Shown here: positions 1 to 7,186 of the stretch, one piece after another
Layout of the letters: every line of letters starts with the position of its first letter
Position numbering within the stretch: the stretch's first letter is position 1
Assembly (NCBI GenBank): GCA_030840295.1
Contig: JAVEET010000362.1
Location: 1-34,873 of the forward strand
Direction of reading: 5' to 3'
Source of the DNA: Pseudonocardiales bacterium
GTDB lineage: Bacteria > Actinomycetota > Actinomycetes > Mycobacteriales > Jatrophihabitantaceae
Length of the DNA: 34,873 bases
The notes under the pieces: model-generated
The model's input: the letters and a program-made list of their open reading frames with translations, nothing else
Database searches by the model: none
Told to the model about the DNA's origin: nothing
Program-made: the position numbers and the translations under genes

Positions 1-29
1 TTGGAGCGGGTTTTCGCGGTTGGATCAGC

Positions 30-614
30 TCACGCCAGTTGCTGGTTGGGCTGTTCGACCGTGTCGGCAGGTTCTGCTGTTCGTGCGGGCTTGCTGCTCT
101 TGTTGGACTTGTGGGGCGCTACGACCATCACCATGTTGCGGCCGTCCTGCTTGGGCGAGAACTCCACGAAGCCGAGTTCGGTGATGTCTTCGGCCAGCCG
201 CTGCAGGAGCCGGAAGCCGAGTTCGGGTCGAGACTGCTCACGACCGCGGAACATGATCGTGATCTTGACCTTGTCGCCCTGCTTGAGGAACCGCTCGACG
301 TGACCCTTCTTGGTCTCGTAGTCGTGCGGATCGATCTTCGGGCGGAGCTTCATTTCTTTGACGACGGTGAGGGCTTGGTTACGCCGGGCCTCGCGGGCCT
401 TCTGCGCGCTCTCGTACTTGAACTTTCCGTAGTCCATGAGCTTGCAGACCGGCGGGCGGGCCATCGGTGCTACCTCGACCAGGTCGAGATCTGCCTCTGC
501 GGCCAGTTCGAGGGCCTTGCCGATCGGCACGATGCCGACCTGCTCGCCTTCGGGACCGACGAGGCGAACCTCGGGAACGCGAATCCGGTCGTTGATGCGG
601 GGTTCAGAGCTGAT
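30..614 (-). CDS. infC: Translation initiation factor IF-3, apparent ATC start
   Basis: IF-3 binds the 30S subunit, keeps it apart from 50S and checks the start codon and initiator tRNA. The 194-residue product has the family core: an N-terminal domain opening [15 protein letters not shown], the linker segment [14 protein letters not shown], and a C-terminal domain with [19 protein letters not shown] and a terminal [10 protein letters not shown]. The reading frame stays open far upstream, but family similarity begins only at ISSEPRIND. There the minus strand reads GGAGG, four bases, then ATC at 614-612. No ATG, GTG or TTG lies at that point, so ATC is the likely start. A rare start is typical of infC and underlies its self-regulation. 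The tail after about residue 165 ([16 protein letters not shown]...) is low-complexity. rpmI and rplT normally follow and would lie left of the window. Identity is certain; the start is very likely. Confidence 0.96.
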   Translation of the reverse strand: MSSEPRINDRIRVPEVRLVGPEGEQVGIVPIGKALELAAEADLDLVEVAPMARPPVCKLMDYGKFKYESAQKAREARRNQALTVVKEMKLRPKIDPHDYETKKGHVERFLKQGDKVKITIMFRGREQSRPELGFRLLQRLAEDITELGFVEFSPKQDGRNMVMVVAPHKSNKSSKPARTAEPADTVEQPNQQLA

Positions 615-912
615 GGGGCCTCCTTGGTTGACTTTCTTCGGCGCGCGGCCCCGCAGTCCGTGCCGTCCTTCGAAGAAACGGCCGAAGCTGACAAAGGCCC
701 CGCTGCAACCTGTGCAGTCGGGGCCCGATGAGTCTCGCGATCCTCGCGCGGCCCTCGTCCCGGATGGCCCGGGCGGGGGCAACGCGTCGCAACCCTTTCG
801 GGCTGCGATGGACCGTACCCGGCTGCCGTGGGGCGGCTCGGGTGGGAAACTCTCGGCTTCCGCTTGCACACCCCCCGAAAGGGAGGCGGGTCGCACATGC
901 AAGGCTACCAGC
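615..912. promoter_or_regulatory. Divergent infC / DUF1844 intergenic region
   Basis: This gap of about 300 bases must hold the infC promoter and leader on one strand and the DUF1844 promoter on the other. The hairpin at 690-725 is its clearest element. The frame upstream of infC remains open through most of the gap, but its translation shows no family similarity and I do not regard it as coding. A GGGAGG at 881-886 lies too far from the DUF1844 start to serve it. I could not identify convincing -35/-10 pairs. Confidence 0.4.
690..725 (-). terminator. Terminator-like hairpin in the infC leader, possible attenuator
   Basis: On the infC strand, bases 725-713 and 707-696 form a 12-pair GC-rich stem (GGCCCCG...CGGGGCC outside, CTGCA/TGCAG inside). 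There is one unpaired base at 718 and a five-base loop at 708-712. It is followed at once by TTTGTC (695-690), a short U tract. It lies about 75 bases upstream of the proposed start. The plus strand has no T run after the stem, so it points at infC. Attenuation in leaders of infC-rpmI-rplT operons is known from other bacteria. A competing antiterminator was not worked out here. Confidence 0.55.
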
Positions 913-1257
913 GTGAGCGCCGACGTCCCAATTCCCGACCAGCCCGATGTCCAGCAGATCCGTGAATTGGCTCAGATTCCCGCGGTCGAGGTGATCACCC
1001 GGGCGTCGGTAATGCTGATGAGCGCCGCCGCTGAGAAACTGGGGCTCGCCGAGGACGGCGATCAGTTCAAGGATCTCGATGAGGCCCGCCGGCTCATCGA
1101 GGCCTACGCGGGCCTGCTCGGCGCCGCACAGGCCGACCTCGGTGTTCACCGTCAACCGTTACGCGACGGGCTCAAGGCCCTGCAGGAGGCGTTCCGCGAG
1201 GCCTCCACCTTCCCCGACGAGCCAGGGCAGGGGCCCGGCGAGAAGTCCGGTTTCTGA
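913..1257 (+). CDS. DUF1844 family protein
   Basis: A small protein of 114 residues whose helical core [24 protein letters not shown]...[23 protein letters not shown] matches DUF1844. This family is common in actinomycetes and regularly found divergent from infC. Its function is unknown. There is no signal peptide or membrane segment. The C-terminus ([15 protein letters not shown]) is probably disordered. I chose the GTG at 913 because the family similarity starts just after it and AAGG at 901-904 sits eight bases upstream. The ATG at 897 is out of frame. It converges on the PH-domain gene with 28 bases between the stops. Confidence 0.85.
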   Translation: MSADVPIPDQPDVQQIRELAQIPAVEVITRASVMLMSAAAEKLGLAEDGDQFKDLDEARRLIEAYAGLLGAAQADLGVHRQPLRDGLKALQEAFREASTFPDEPGQGPGEKSGF

Positions 1258-1285
1258 CTTATCACCCGGTCGGGCGGCGAGTGGG

Positions 1286-1756
1286 TCAGTCGCGGGTGCG
1301 GGCATACAGCGCGCGAAGGCCCTGCATGACCTCGACGCTGCGCTCGCCGTCGCCTCGCTGCACCGCGTACAGCGGAATCAGCTCGTCTCCGGGTAACACC
1401 AGTCGGGCGAACCGGACCCGGGGCGGGAATTCCACCGCAGTGACCAAGTCCCAATCGACGTGCTTGTAGCCGCCGATGAACCCTCGAGTGTCTATTCCGG
1501 TTTCGTCGGCGCGCATCCGGGGACGTAGGAAGGACAGGATGGCAACGGCAATGAGCACCCCGGTGCCACCGATGCCAACCTGGTCCGCACCGGTGAAGGT
1601 CACTCCGTCGGACGTGCTGGGCAGGATCGTAGCGATGAACAGCATTATCACCAGCACAACCCCGGCGGTGATCAGGGCGATCCGGGCCGATTTGATCGGC
1701 CGCGCCGTGATCACCGGTGTGTTTGCGGCCGGCACCGCATCCGCCGTCGCATTCAC
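1286..1756 (-). CDS. PH-domain membrane protein, Rv2120c-like
   Basis: A 156-residue protein with two membrane segments near the N-terminus (about residues 25-45, IALITAGVVLVIMLFIATIL, and 62-78, GIGGTGVLIAVAILSFL). A compact bacterial PH-like domain follows (RMRADETGIDTRGFIGGYKHVDW...VRFARLVLPGDELIPLYAVQ). This matches the small membrane protein that follows hisG in many actinomycetes, including Rv2120c of Mycobacterium tuberculosis. Its ATG overlaps the hisG stop by four bases (ATGA), so the two are translationally coupled. No role in histidine synthesis is known and I do not assign one. Confidence 0.85.
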   Translation of the reverse strand: MNATADAVPAANTPVITARPIKSARIALITAGVVLVIMLFIATILPSTSDGVTFTGADQVGIGGTGVLIAVAILSFLRPRMRADETGIDTRGFIGGYKHVDWDLVTAVEFPPRVRFARLVLPGDELIPLYAVQRGDGERSVEVMQGLRALYARTRD

Positions 1757-2613
1757 AGCCGGCAGGCGTGGATGTCGGTGACCAGGATTGCCCGGGCCCC
1801 GATCTCCCAGAGCTCGTCCATGATCCGGTTGGTGTCCTTGCGCGGCACCATCGATCGCACGGCTGACCAGCCGGCCGTCCGAAGCGGTGACACGGTCGGC
1901 GACTCGAAGCCGGGCGTGACGGCGACCGCCTTCTCCAGCAAATCGTCGGCGACGTCGTAGTCCATCAGCACGTACTGCCGGGCGATCATGACGCCCTGCA
2001 GGCGCCGGATCAACTGGTCAACGTAGGGATTGACCGCCGCCCCGGTTCGGCGGATCAGCGCCGCCTCCGACCTGAGCAGCGGCTCGCCGAACACCTCCAG
2101 GCCGGCATTGCGGAGCGTGGTGCCGGTTTCCACCACATCCGCGATGGCGTCGGCGACCCCTAGCCGGACTGCGGTCTCCACCGCTCCGTCGAGCTTTATG
2201 ACCTGGGCCTTCACCCCTTGCTCGGCGAGATAACGCTCGAGCAGACCGGGGTAGGCGGACGCGATGCGTTTGCCCTCGAGGTCGGCGAGCGACCGCGCCG
2301 TACCGGCCAAGGATGCGAACCGGAAGGTGGAGCCGCCGAAGCCCAGCTTGAGGATCACCTCGGCTTCGGCGCCCGAGTCCAGCAGCAGGTCCTCACCAGT
2401 GATACCTACCTCGAGTCGACCGGAGCCGACGTAGACCGCGATGTCCCTCGGCCTGAGGAAGAAGAACTCCACGCCGTTGTCCGGATCGGCGAGCACGAGT
2501 TCCTTGGTGTCGGCCCGTTGCCGGTAACCGGACTCTCGCAACATCTGGCTGGCGGGCTCGGACAGCGATCCCTTGTTGGGGACGGCGATCCGCAGCAGGT
2601 CGGTGGCGGTCAC
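1753..2613 (-). CDS. hisG: ATP phosphoribosyltransferase, long form
   Basis: The first and feedback-controlled step of histidine synthesis: ATP plus PRPP gives phosphoribosyl-ATP. At 286 residues it is the long form with a C-terminal regulatory domain (about residues 210-286), which works without HisZ and binds histidine. The N-terminus RIAVPNKGSLSEPA is typical, and the PRPP-binding loop is at residues 159-168 (DVVETGTTLR). The start is the GTG at 2613. An ATG one base pair away is in another frame. It lies six bases downstream of hisE and overlaps the PH-domain gene, so hisE-hisG-PH is one unit. Confidence 0.97.
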   Translation of the reverse strand: MTATDLLRIAVPNKGSLSEPASQMLRESGYRQRADTKELVLADPDNGVEFFFLRPRDIAVYVGSGRLEVGITGEDLLLDSGAEAEVILKLGFGGSTFRFASLAGTARSLADLEGKRIASAYPGLLERYLAEQGVKAQVIKLDGAVETAVRLGVADAIADVVETGTTLRNAGLEVFGEPLLRSEAALIRRTGAAVNPYVDQLIRRLQGVMIARQYVLMDYDVADDLLEKAVAVTPGFESPTVSPLRTAGWSAVRSMVPRKDTNRIMDELWEIGARAILVTDIHACRL

Positions 2614-2619
2614 ATCAAC

Positions 2620-2883
2620 TCACAGGTACTTGTAGACGTCGGCAAGGGTGAGGCCCTTACCCAGCATGAGCACTTGGACCCGGTAGAGCAGCTGACTGAT
2701 CTCCTCGGCCGTCCGATCGGCGGACTCGTGTTCGGCCGCCATCCAGACCTCGGCCGCCTCTTCGACGACCTTCTTGCCCTGAGCGTGGATGCCATCGTCG
2801 AGGGCGGTGACGGTGGCCGAACCCACCGGTCGATCCGCCTGACGCTGAGTCAGCTCGGCGAAGAGGTTCTCGAAGGTTTTCAT
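2620..2883 (-). CDS. hisE: Phosphoribosyl-ATP diphosphatase
   Basis: The second step of histidine synthesis: hydrolysis of phosphoribosyl-ATP to phosphoribosyl-AMP and pyrophosphate. The 87-residue product carries the MazG-like helical signature [18 protein letters not shown]...[14 protein letters not shown], with the metal-binding EEAAE and EEIS acidic residues, and ends DVYKYL like its relatives. I chose the ATG at 2883 because family similarity begins at MKTFENLF. An upstream TTG at 2922 would add 13 unrelated residues. It lies directly upstream of hisG. Its upstream neighbour is the stop of the ring-opening amidohydrolase at 2923, so the his unit may have its own promoter near the end of that gene. 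Confidence 0.96.
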   Translation of the reverse strand: MKTFENLFAELTQRQADRPVGSATVTALDDGIHAQGKKVVEEAAEVWMAAEHESADRTAEEISQLLYRVQVLMLGKGLTLADVYKYL

Positions 2884-2922
2884 CGCCGGTGAGCCTACCG
2901 GCGAGCCGTGCGAGCCTTTCAA

Positions 2923-4029
2923 CTAGCCTGCGTCGATGATCGCAGCGACCGGACCGCCGCCGTCTGGGCCCTGGTGGGCCGCCGACACCGAGACGAACGC
3001 CGCCGGGTCACCGGTAACCGCGGCTGTGACTCCGCCGACCGCGGCTTTGATCTGACGGTGCCAGTGCACATCGGAATCGTCGAGCATCGCATTGCGCCGG
3101 CCCCGCACCGCACCGTCCTGGCTGGCCTCGCACTTGAGGAACACGTTCACCAGCCGGCCGTCGAGGTCGGACGGGTGTGGACGCTCGGGCAACTGCAGGC
3201 CGGCATCTCGGATGGCGGCCCAGATCCCGTCGGCGTCCAAAGCGTCGCTCATCACGCCGTGTCCGATCCGGTATCGACCGCCGATCCCCCGGGTATTGCC
3301 GACCAGGACCACCTGCGCCCGGTCGAGTTCGACGCCGGAGGAACAGGACGCAACCGATGAATAGAGAGACCGGTCGCGCATCACGTCCTCGTCGCTCGGC
3401 ATCTCGATCTCGCCTAACGCGACCGCGATACCGAGTGCGGTGCAGCCGTTGGAGACGTCCATCGAATGCAGGGTGTCCTCGGTGAAGACCTGGTGGCCAC
3501 GGCTCTTGGCATCCCGGATGGTGTCGATGGTCAGCAACGGGGTCTTCGTCTGCACGTAATGGACGTCGGCGGCATCACTGATCCCGGCCCGCTCCATGGC
3601 GACGTGAACCGCCGCGGCGACCTTGGTGATCATGGCGGTCCGCCCGATTTCCTCGGGCAGCAAGGTGTCACTCATGGCGAAGCCAACCGTCAACCGTGGT
3701 TCGTCGGTGGTCGGGGCAGTTGCCGGATCGGTGGTCGCAAAGATCGTGGCGTGCGGAGAGAGGATGCCATCGGTCCCACCGGACCAGACGATCGGAATCT
3801 GCTTGACCTGCTCGGAGCTCCGGGTGCCCTTGGCCAACAGAACCTCACGGAAGGCGCGATCGGCGATGATCCGGGTGTAGTCGTTGACCCCGCCGTTGCC
3901 CTCGGTCTTGCCGATGACCGCGATCACCCGATCGGCCTCGATGACCCTTGAGTCGATCAACGCCGCGAACTCGCTGGCATCGGACACGCTGTGCAGCGGG
4001 ACCTTGCGCACTTCAATCGGATCGGGCAC
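2923..4029 (-). CDS. Ring-opening amidohydrolase, barbiturase / cyanuric acid hydrolase family
   Basis: Enzymes of this small family open cyclic ureides without ATP: cyanuric acid to carboxybiuret, or barbiturate to ureidomalonate. The 368 residues show the family's three-repeat layout with three apparent Lys/Ser pairs: K41 (GKTEGNG) with S83 (WSGGTDG), K162 ([11 protein letters not shown]) with S231 (ASCSSGVEL), and K299 (VFLKCEAS) with a serine near 347-349 ([11 protein letters not shown]). The segment [22 protein letters not shown] is also characteristic. Sequence alone does not separate barbiturase from cyanuric acid hydrolase. The uracil permease, molybdenum hydroxylase and carbamate kinase nearby favour barbiturase, and no biuret or allophanate hydrolase is present. 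Its GTG start directly abuts the TAG of carbamate kinase, with GGAG just upstream inside that gene. Confidence 0.9.
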   Translation of the reverse strand: MPDPIEVRKVPLHSVSDASEFAALIDSRVIEADRVIAVIGKTEGNGGVNDYTRIIADRAFREVLLAKGTRSSEQVKQIPIVWSGGTDGILSPHATIFATTDPATAPTTDEPRLTVGFAMSDTLLPEEIGRTAMITKVAAAVHVAMERAGISDAADVHYVQTKTPLLTIDTIRDAKSRGHQVFTEDTLHSMDVSNGCTALGIAVALGEIEMPSDEDVMRDRSLYSSVASCSSGVELDRAQVVLVGNTRGIGGRYRIGHGVMSDALDADGIWAAIRDAGLQLPERPHPSDLDGRLVNVFLKCEASQDGAVRGRRNAMLDDSDVHWHRQIKAAVGGVTAAVTGDPAAFVSVSAAHQGPDGGGPVAAIIDAG

Positions 4030-4992
4030 CTAATTCTCCTTCGGAGGTTGGGGTTCGAGGTCCGGTAGGACGACTGTGCCATGGCTGTCGCGCAGCGCGT
4101 CCCGGATCCGCTCCAGGGATGTGATCACGGCCGGCTGACCGGAGGATTCGGCATAGCGGCACGCCGCCTCGACCTTGGGTCCCATGCTCCCGCTGGCGAA
4201 TTCGCCTTGATCGGCCAGCTCTCGCAACCGGCTGACCCGGATCTGCCCGATCGGTCGGGGCGCGTGGCTGGCCCAGCCCACCACCACCTGCTCGACATCG
4301 GTGGCGATGATCAGTCGATCAGCCGCCAACGAGACTGCCAGCAGGGCGGCGGTCAGATCCTTGTCGACAACGGCCTCGATCCCGCGAAGCGTGCCGTCCA
4401 GGTCGGAGACGACCGGGATTCCGCCACCACCGGCACACACCACCAGGTAGCCGGCATTCAAAAGCGTGACCGCGGCGGGTGAGTCCAGACATTCCAACGG
4501 TTCGGGCGAGGCGACGACCCGGCGCCAACCACGCTCACCGCGGTCCTGCCAGCTCTGTCCGTGCTCCATCATCAGGGCCGCCTGCGGTCCCGGCAGGTAT
4601 CGCCCGATCGGCTTACTCGGCTTGGCGAAACCTGGATCGTCGACGGACACCCGGGTGCGCGAGACCAAAGCCGCGGTACGCACAGCACGTCCACGGTGGG
4701 CGAGCGCCCGGTCGAGGGCATTCAGCAGCAGCAGGCCGATCGTGCCCTGGGTCTGCGCACCACACCAGTCCAACGGCACCGGTGGGACGACCGACGCCGC
4801 CAACTCGTTCTTGACCAGCAGGTTGCCCACCTGAGGTCCGTTGCCGTGGGTGAGGACGACCTGGTGGCCGCCGGCGACGATATCGGCGATCGGTTCCGCG
4901 GCCCGCTCAACGGCGGCCCGCTGGGATTCCGGCCGGGCGTTGCCGTCGGCAGCGGTCATCGCGTTCCCGCCGAGCGCGATCACCACCCGCAC
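4030..4992 (-). CDS. arcC: Carbamate kinase
   Basis: It transfers phosphate from carbamoyl phosphate to ADP, giving ATP, ammonia and CO2. In catabolic settings it is the energy-yielding step. All family blocks are present in 320 residues: VIALGGNAM at the start, THGNGPQVGNLLVKNE, DWCGAQTQGTIG, CAGGGGIPVV, VVDKDLTAALLA, IIATDVEQV and FASGSMGPKVEAA. The GTG at 4992 has GGGAG five bases upstream. There are no arginine deiminase or ornithine carbamoyltransferase genes in the window, so its carbamoyl phosphate must come from elsewhere. The FdrA/DUF1116/DUF2877 trio at 21203-24998 is the obvious source. This parallels the dedicated catabolic carbamate kinase (ybcF, allK) of the E. coli allantoin pathway. 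Confidence 0.95.
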   Translation of the reverse strand: MRVVIALGGNAMTAADGNARPESQRAAVERAAEPIADIVAGGHQVVLTHGNGPQVGNLLVKNELAASVVPPVPLDWCGAQTQGTIGLLLLNALDRALAHRGRAVRTAALVSRTRVSVDDPGFAKPSKPIGRYLPGPQAALMMEHGQSWQDRGERGWRRVVASPEPLECLDSPAAVTLLNAGYLVVCAGGGGIPVVSDLDGTLRGIEAVVDKDLTAALLAVSLAADRLIIATDVEQVVVGWASHAPRPIGQIRVSRLRELADQGEFASGSMGPKVEAACRYAESSGQPAVITSLERIRDALRDSHGTVVLPDLEPQPPKEN

Positions 4993-5022
4993 GCCGTCTC
5001 CCGCCTGCCGCCTGACTTGGGT

Positions 5023-5035
5023 GTGACTCTGTCAA
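5023..5035. promoter_or_regulatory. Small inverted repeat upstream of carbamate kinase
   Basis: In the 114-base gap between the CoA-transferase stop and the carbamate kinase start, the plus strand reads GTGACtctGTCAA, a short inverted repeat (TGAC/GTCA around three bases). On the minus strand its left part is a perfect TTGACA (5035-5030), but I see no -10 at a suitable distance. The GTGAC half resembles repeats in the permease leader. It may be an operator or a chance palindrome. Confidence 0.25.
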
Positions 5036-5106
5036 CCTCGGCCATCACCGGCATCAGCCATGATCGCCGAAGGACCGCTCAGTTGTTGTGCAACCTCGCC
5101 GGTTCG

Positions 5107-6264
5107 TCAGGGGGCGCCGTCGTCCAGCCAGGCTCGGATCGCATCGTTGTGCTGGCCCAGGGTCGGGGGCGCTTGGTGCTCGGTCCGCCCACCGTCGTCG
5201 TAGCGCAGCGGTGGACCGGGCAAGCTGAGCGGCCCGAGGGTGGCGTGCTGGACGTCGATCAGCAGGCCCTGGGATTTCGTCTGGTCCCATTCGTAGACCT
5301 CGTCCAGGCTGCGCACCTTTCCGGCCGGTGTGCCGATCTCGGCCAGCCGGGCCATCAGCACGTCGCGGTGATACGGGGCGAACGCCTTGTCCACGGCCGC
5401 CACCACCGCGTCCCGGTCGGCCACCCGATCGGCGTTGGTGCGCCACTGCGGGCGGTCCAGGCCGAAGGCCGGCGCGAAGGTACGCCACAGGCTTTCAGAA
5501 CCGACCGCAATCTGCACCATGCCGTCGGCGGCGTGAAACAGCCCGTACGGACAGATGGACGGGTGATGCTTGCCCGCGACGGAAGGCACCTGACCGGCAA
5601 CCGTGTAGCGGGTTCCCTGGAAGGCATGCACTCCGACGATGCCGGCCAGCAGCGACGTTCGCACGACCTTGCCCCGCCCGGTGGCGACCCGTTCGTGCAG
5701 GGCCGCGGCCACTCCGAAGGCACCGTAGATACCCGAAAGCAGATCCGCGATCGGCACACCAACCTTGGTCGGCTCGTCGGGTGTCGGGCCCGTCAATGAC
5801 ATCAGGCCGCCTTCGCCCTGAGCGATCTGGTCATAGCCGGACCGGCCGCCCTCTGGTCCGTCATGGCCGAAGCCGGTGATGGACAGCACGACCAGGCGCG
5901 GATTGAGTTCCTGCAGGCGATCCATGTCGAATCCCAGTCGATCGAGCACACCGGTGCGGAAATTCTCGACCAGAACGTCGGCCCGTCGGATCAGCCTGGT
6001 CAAGGTCTCGGCCCCGTCCGGGCTCTTCAGGTCCAGCGTGATCGATTCCTTGTTGCGGTTGCAGGAAAGAAAGTAGGTCGACTCCCGATCACCAGCTTCG
6101 GGCTGAACAAACGGCGGTCCCCAACCGCGAGTGTCGTCACCGTGCTCAGGAGCCTCGACCTTGATGACCCGCGCTCCCTGGTCGCCCAGCATCATGGCGG
6201 CATGCGGGCCTGCCAGCGCCCGGGTGAGGTCGAGCACGAGGATGTCAGCAAGGGGTCCGGTCAC
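5107..6264 (-). CDS. Class III (CaiB/BaiF family) CoA-transferase
   Basis: Class III CoA-transferases move CoA between carboxylic acids. The 385-residue protein has the family N-terminus ILVLDLTRALAGPHAAMMLGDQGARVIKVE, the block LVENFRTGVLDRLG, and a catalytic aspartate at about residue 174 (VPIADLLSGIY), aligned with Asp169 of formyl-CoA transferase. The C-terminus PPTLGQHNDAIRAWL is also typical. The substrate cannot be read from sequence. Beside a barbiturase homologue and carbamate kinase, activation of malonate or methylmalonate from uracil or thymine breakdown is a reasonable guess. The GTG start at 6264 lies inside a perfect 10-base palindrome, and 182 bases separate it from the hydrolase gene upstream, leaving room for its own promoter. 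Confidence 0.92.
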   Translation of the reverse strand: MTGPLADILVLDLTRALAGPHAAMMLGDQGARVIKVEAPEHGDDTRGWGPPFVQPEAGDRESTYFLSCNRNKESITLDLKSPDGAETLTRLIRRADVLVENFRTGVLDRLGFDMDRLQELNPRLVVLSITGFGHDGPEGGRSGYDQIAQGEGGLMSLTGPTPDEPTKVGVPIADLLSGIYGAFGVAAALHERVATGRGKVVRTSLLAGIVGVHAFQGTRYTVAGQVPSVAGKHHPSICPYGLFHAADGMVQIAVGSESLWRTFAPAFGLDRPQWRTNADRVADRDAVVAAVDKAFAPYHRDVLMARLAEIGTPAGKVRSLDEVYEWDQTKSQGLLIDVQHATLGPLSLPGPPLRYDDGGRTEHQAPPTLGQHNDAIRAWLDDGAP

Positions 6265-6287
6265 GTGACGAGTCTATTGAGCGTGTC
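6260..6287. promoter_or_regulatory. Palindrome at the CoA-transferase start plus GCGTGTC upstream
   Basis: The perfect palindrome GTCACGTGAC (6260-6269) covers the GTG start codon. GCGTGTC lies at 6281-6287; its complement GACACGC recurs in the hyuA and permease upstream regions. The rest of the 182-base gap to the hydrolase stop shows nothing I can name. A TAGACT at 6275-6270 on the minus strand could be a -10, without a good -35. Confidence 0.3.
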
Positions 6288-6446
6288 CCGTTTTGACTGA
6301 GATCAATGGTCAGCTGGTCGATCTGAATCGGCGTGACTTACCCGAGTGATGCGACCGACGAGCGGGCTGAACGAACAGGTGCAGGGTCGCTGCGGGTCGG
6401 GATGCCCTGCCGTCGATGGTGGTCAACGACCGGTACCGTCAGTTGC

Positions 6447-7157
6447 CTACAGTCCGGACGCGTAGTCGTGCAGCCGACGTGCGACCTCGTCGGGGCGGCT
6501 CAGGGCGACAAGATGCCCACCGGCGATCTCGTCCGGCACGATGCCGAGACGCTGCTCGGCGACGCGGCGCTGGAACGCGACGGGGAAGAACCGGTCGTCC
6601 CGTCCGACCAACACCCGGGTCGCAACCTCGGGCCATGCTGTCACGACCAGCCGGGACCCGAAAACCGTCTCGGACTGGCGGATCTCGTGGGCCAACGCGT
6701 AATCGGTGACAGGCTGTGGCACATCGTGGAAGAAATAGTTCAGCAGGTCGAACTCGGCTGTTGCCGACCGGCCTTCGCGTTCGTCGTTCTGGCGCATTGC
6801 CTCAGGTTGGCCGGTGTTGGCCCACCATTCACCCGGCGTTTCGCCGGGTTGCGGGATCATCGCATTCATTAGAACGAGCATGGAGACCGGCACCCGCTTG
6901 CAGACCAGTGGTGCGAAGAATCCGGCCATGGATTGCGCGACCAGGATGATCTTCTGGTGTTCGCCGTGCACACCTTGCCGGCTGATCGCGTCGACCGCCG
7001 CGTCGGCGTACTCACCCAGCCCCGCCGCGTCGTCGGCAGCCGGCAAGTCCACCGCGATCGCATCATGGCCATGGCGGCGTAGTTCTGGCACGACGCGGTG
7101 CCAGTACCACGCGCTGCCACCTGCTCCGGGGAGCAGCACGAAAGTCAGATCGGACAT
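6447..7157 (-). CDS. Alpha/beta hydrolase, EstC-like
   Basis: A cytoplasmic alpha/beta-hydrolase of 236 residues. It opens FVLLPGAGGSAWYWHRVVPEL, the usual oxyanion-hole region. The nucleophile elbow is AQSMAG with Ser76; the first glycine of GxSxG is replaced by alanine, which is common in the EstC/salicylate esterase-like group. The acid is Asp187 or Asp188 (VGRDDRFFP) and the histidine is His215 (AGGHLVALSRP). The substrate is unknown: an ester, lactone or amide intermediate of the island pathway is possible. It begins 29 bases after hyuB ends and I see no clear ribosome binding site. Confidence 0.88.
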   Translation of the reverse strand: MSDLTFVLLPGAGGSAWYWHRVVPELRRHGHDAIAVDLPAADDAAGLGEYADAAVDAISRQGVHGEHQKIILVAQSMAGFFAPLVCKRVPVSMLVLMNAMIPQPGETPGEWWANTGQPEAMRQNDEREGRSATAEFDLLNYFFHDVPQPVTDYALAHEIRQSETVFGSRLVVTAWPEVATRVLVGRDDRFFPVAFQRRVAEQRLGIVPDEIAGGHLVALSRPDEVARRLHDYASGL

Positions 7158-7186
7158 GGGGTCGAGGATGCCAGACTGCTTCGGTT

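Noticed and set aside
615-902. N-terminal extension of IF-3 up to position 902
   Set aside because: The frame is open, but the translation has no family similarity and contains the terminator-like hairpin. A GGAGG plus ATC lies where the family begins.
2923-4029. Cyanuric acid (s-triazine) degradation gene, atzD
   Set aside because: The family fits equally, but no biuret hydrolase or allophanate hydrolase is present, while pyrimidine-type transport and oxidation genes are. Kept as an alternative only.
4993-5106. Promoter for carbamate kinase based on TTGACA at 5035-5030
   Set aside because: No acceptable -10 lies 16-19 bases downstream. The hexamer is part of a small palindrome, so it was recorded only as a weak regulatory candidate.
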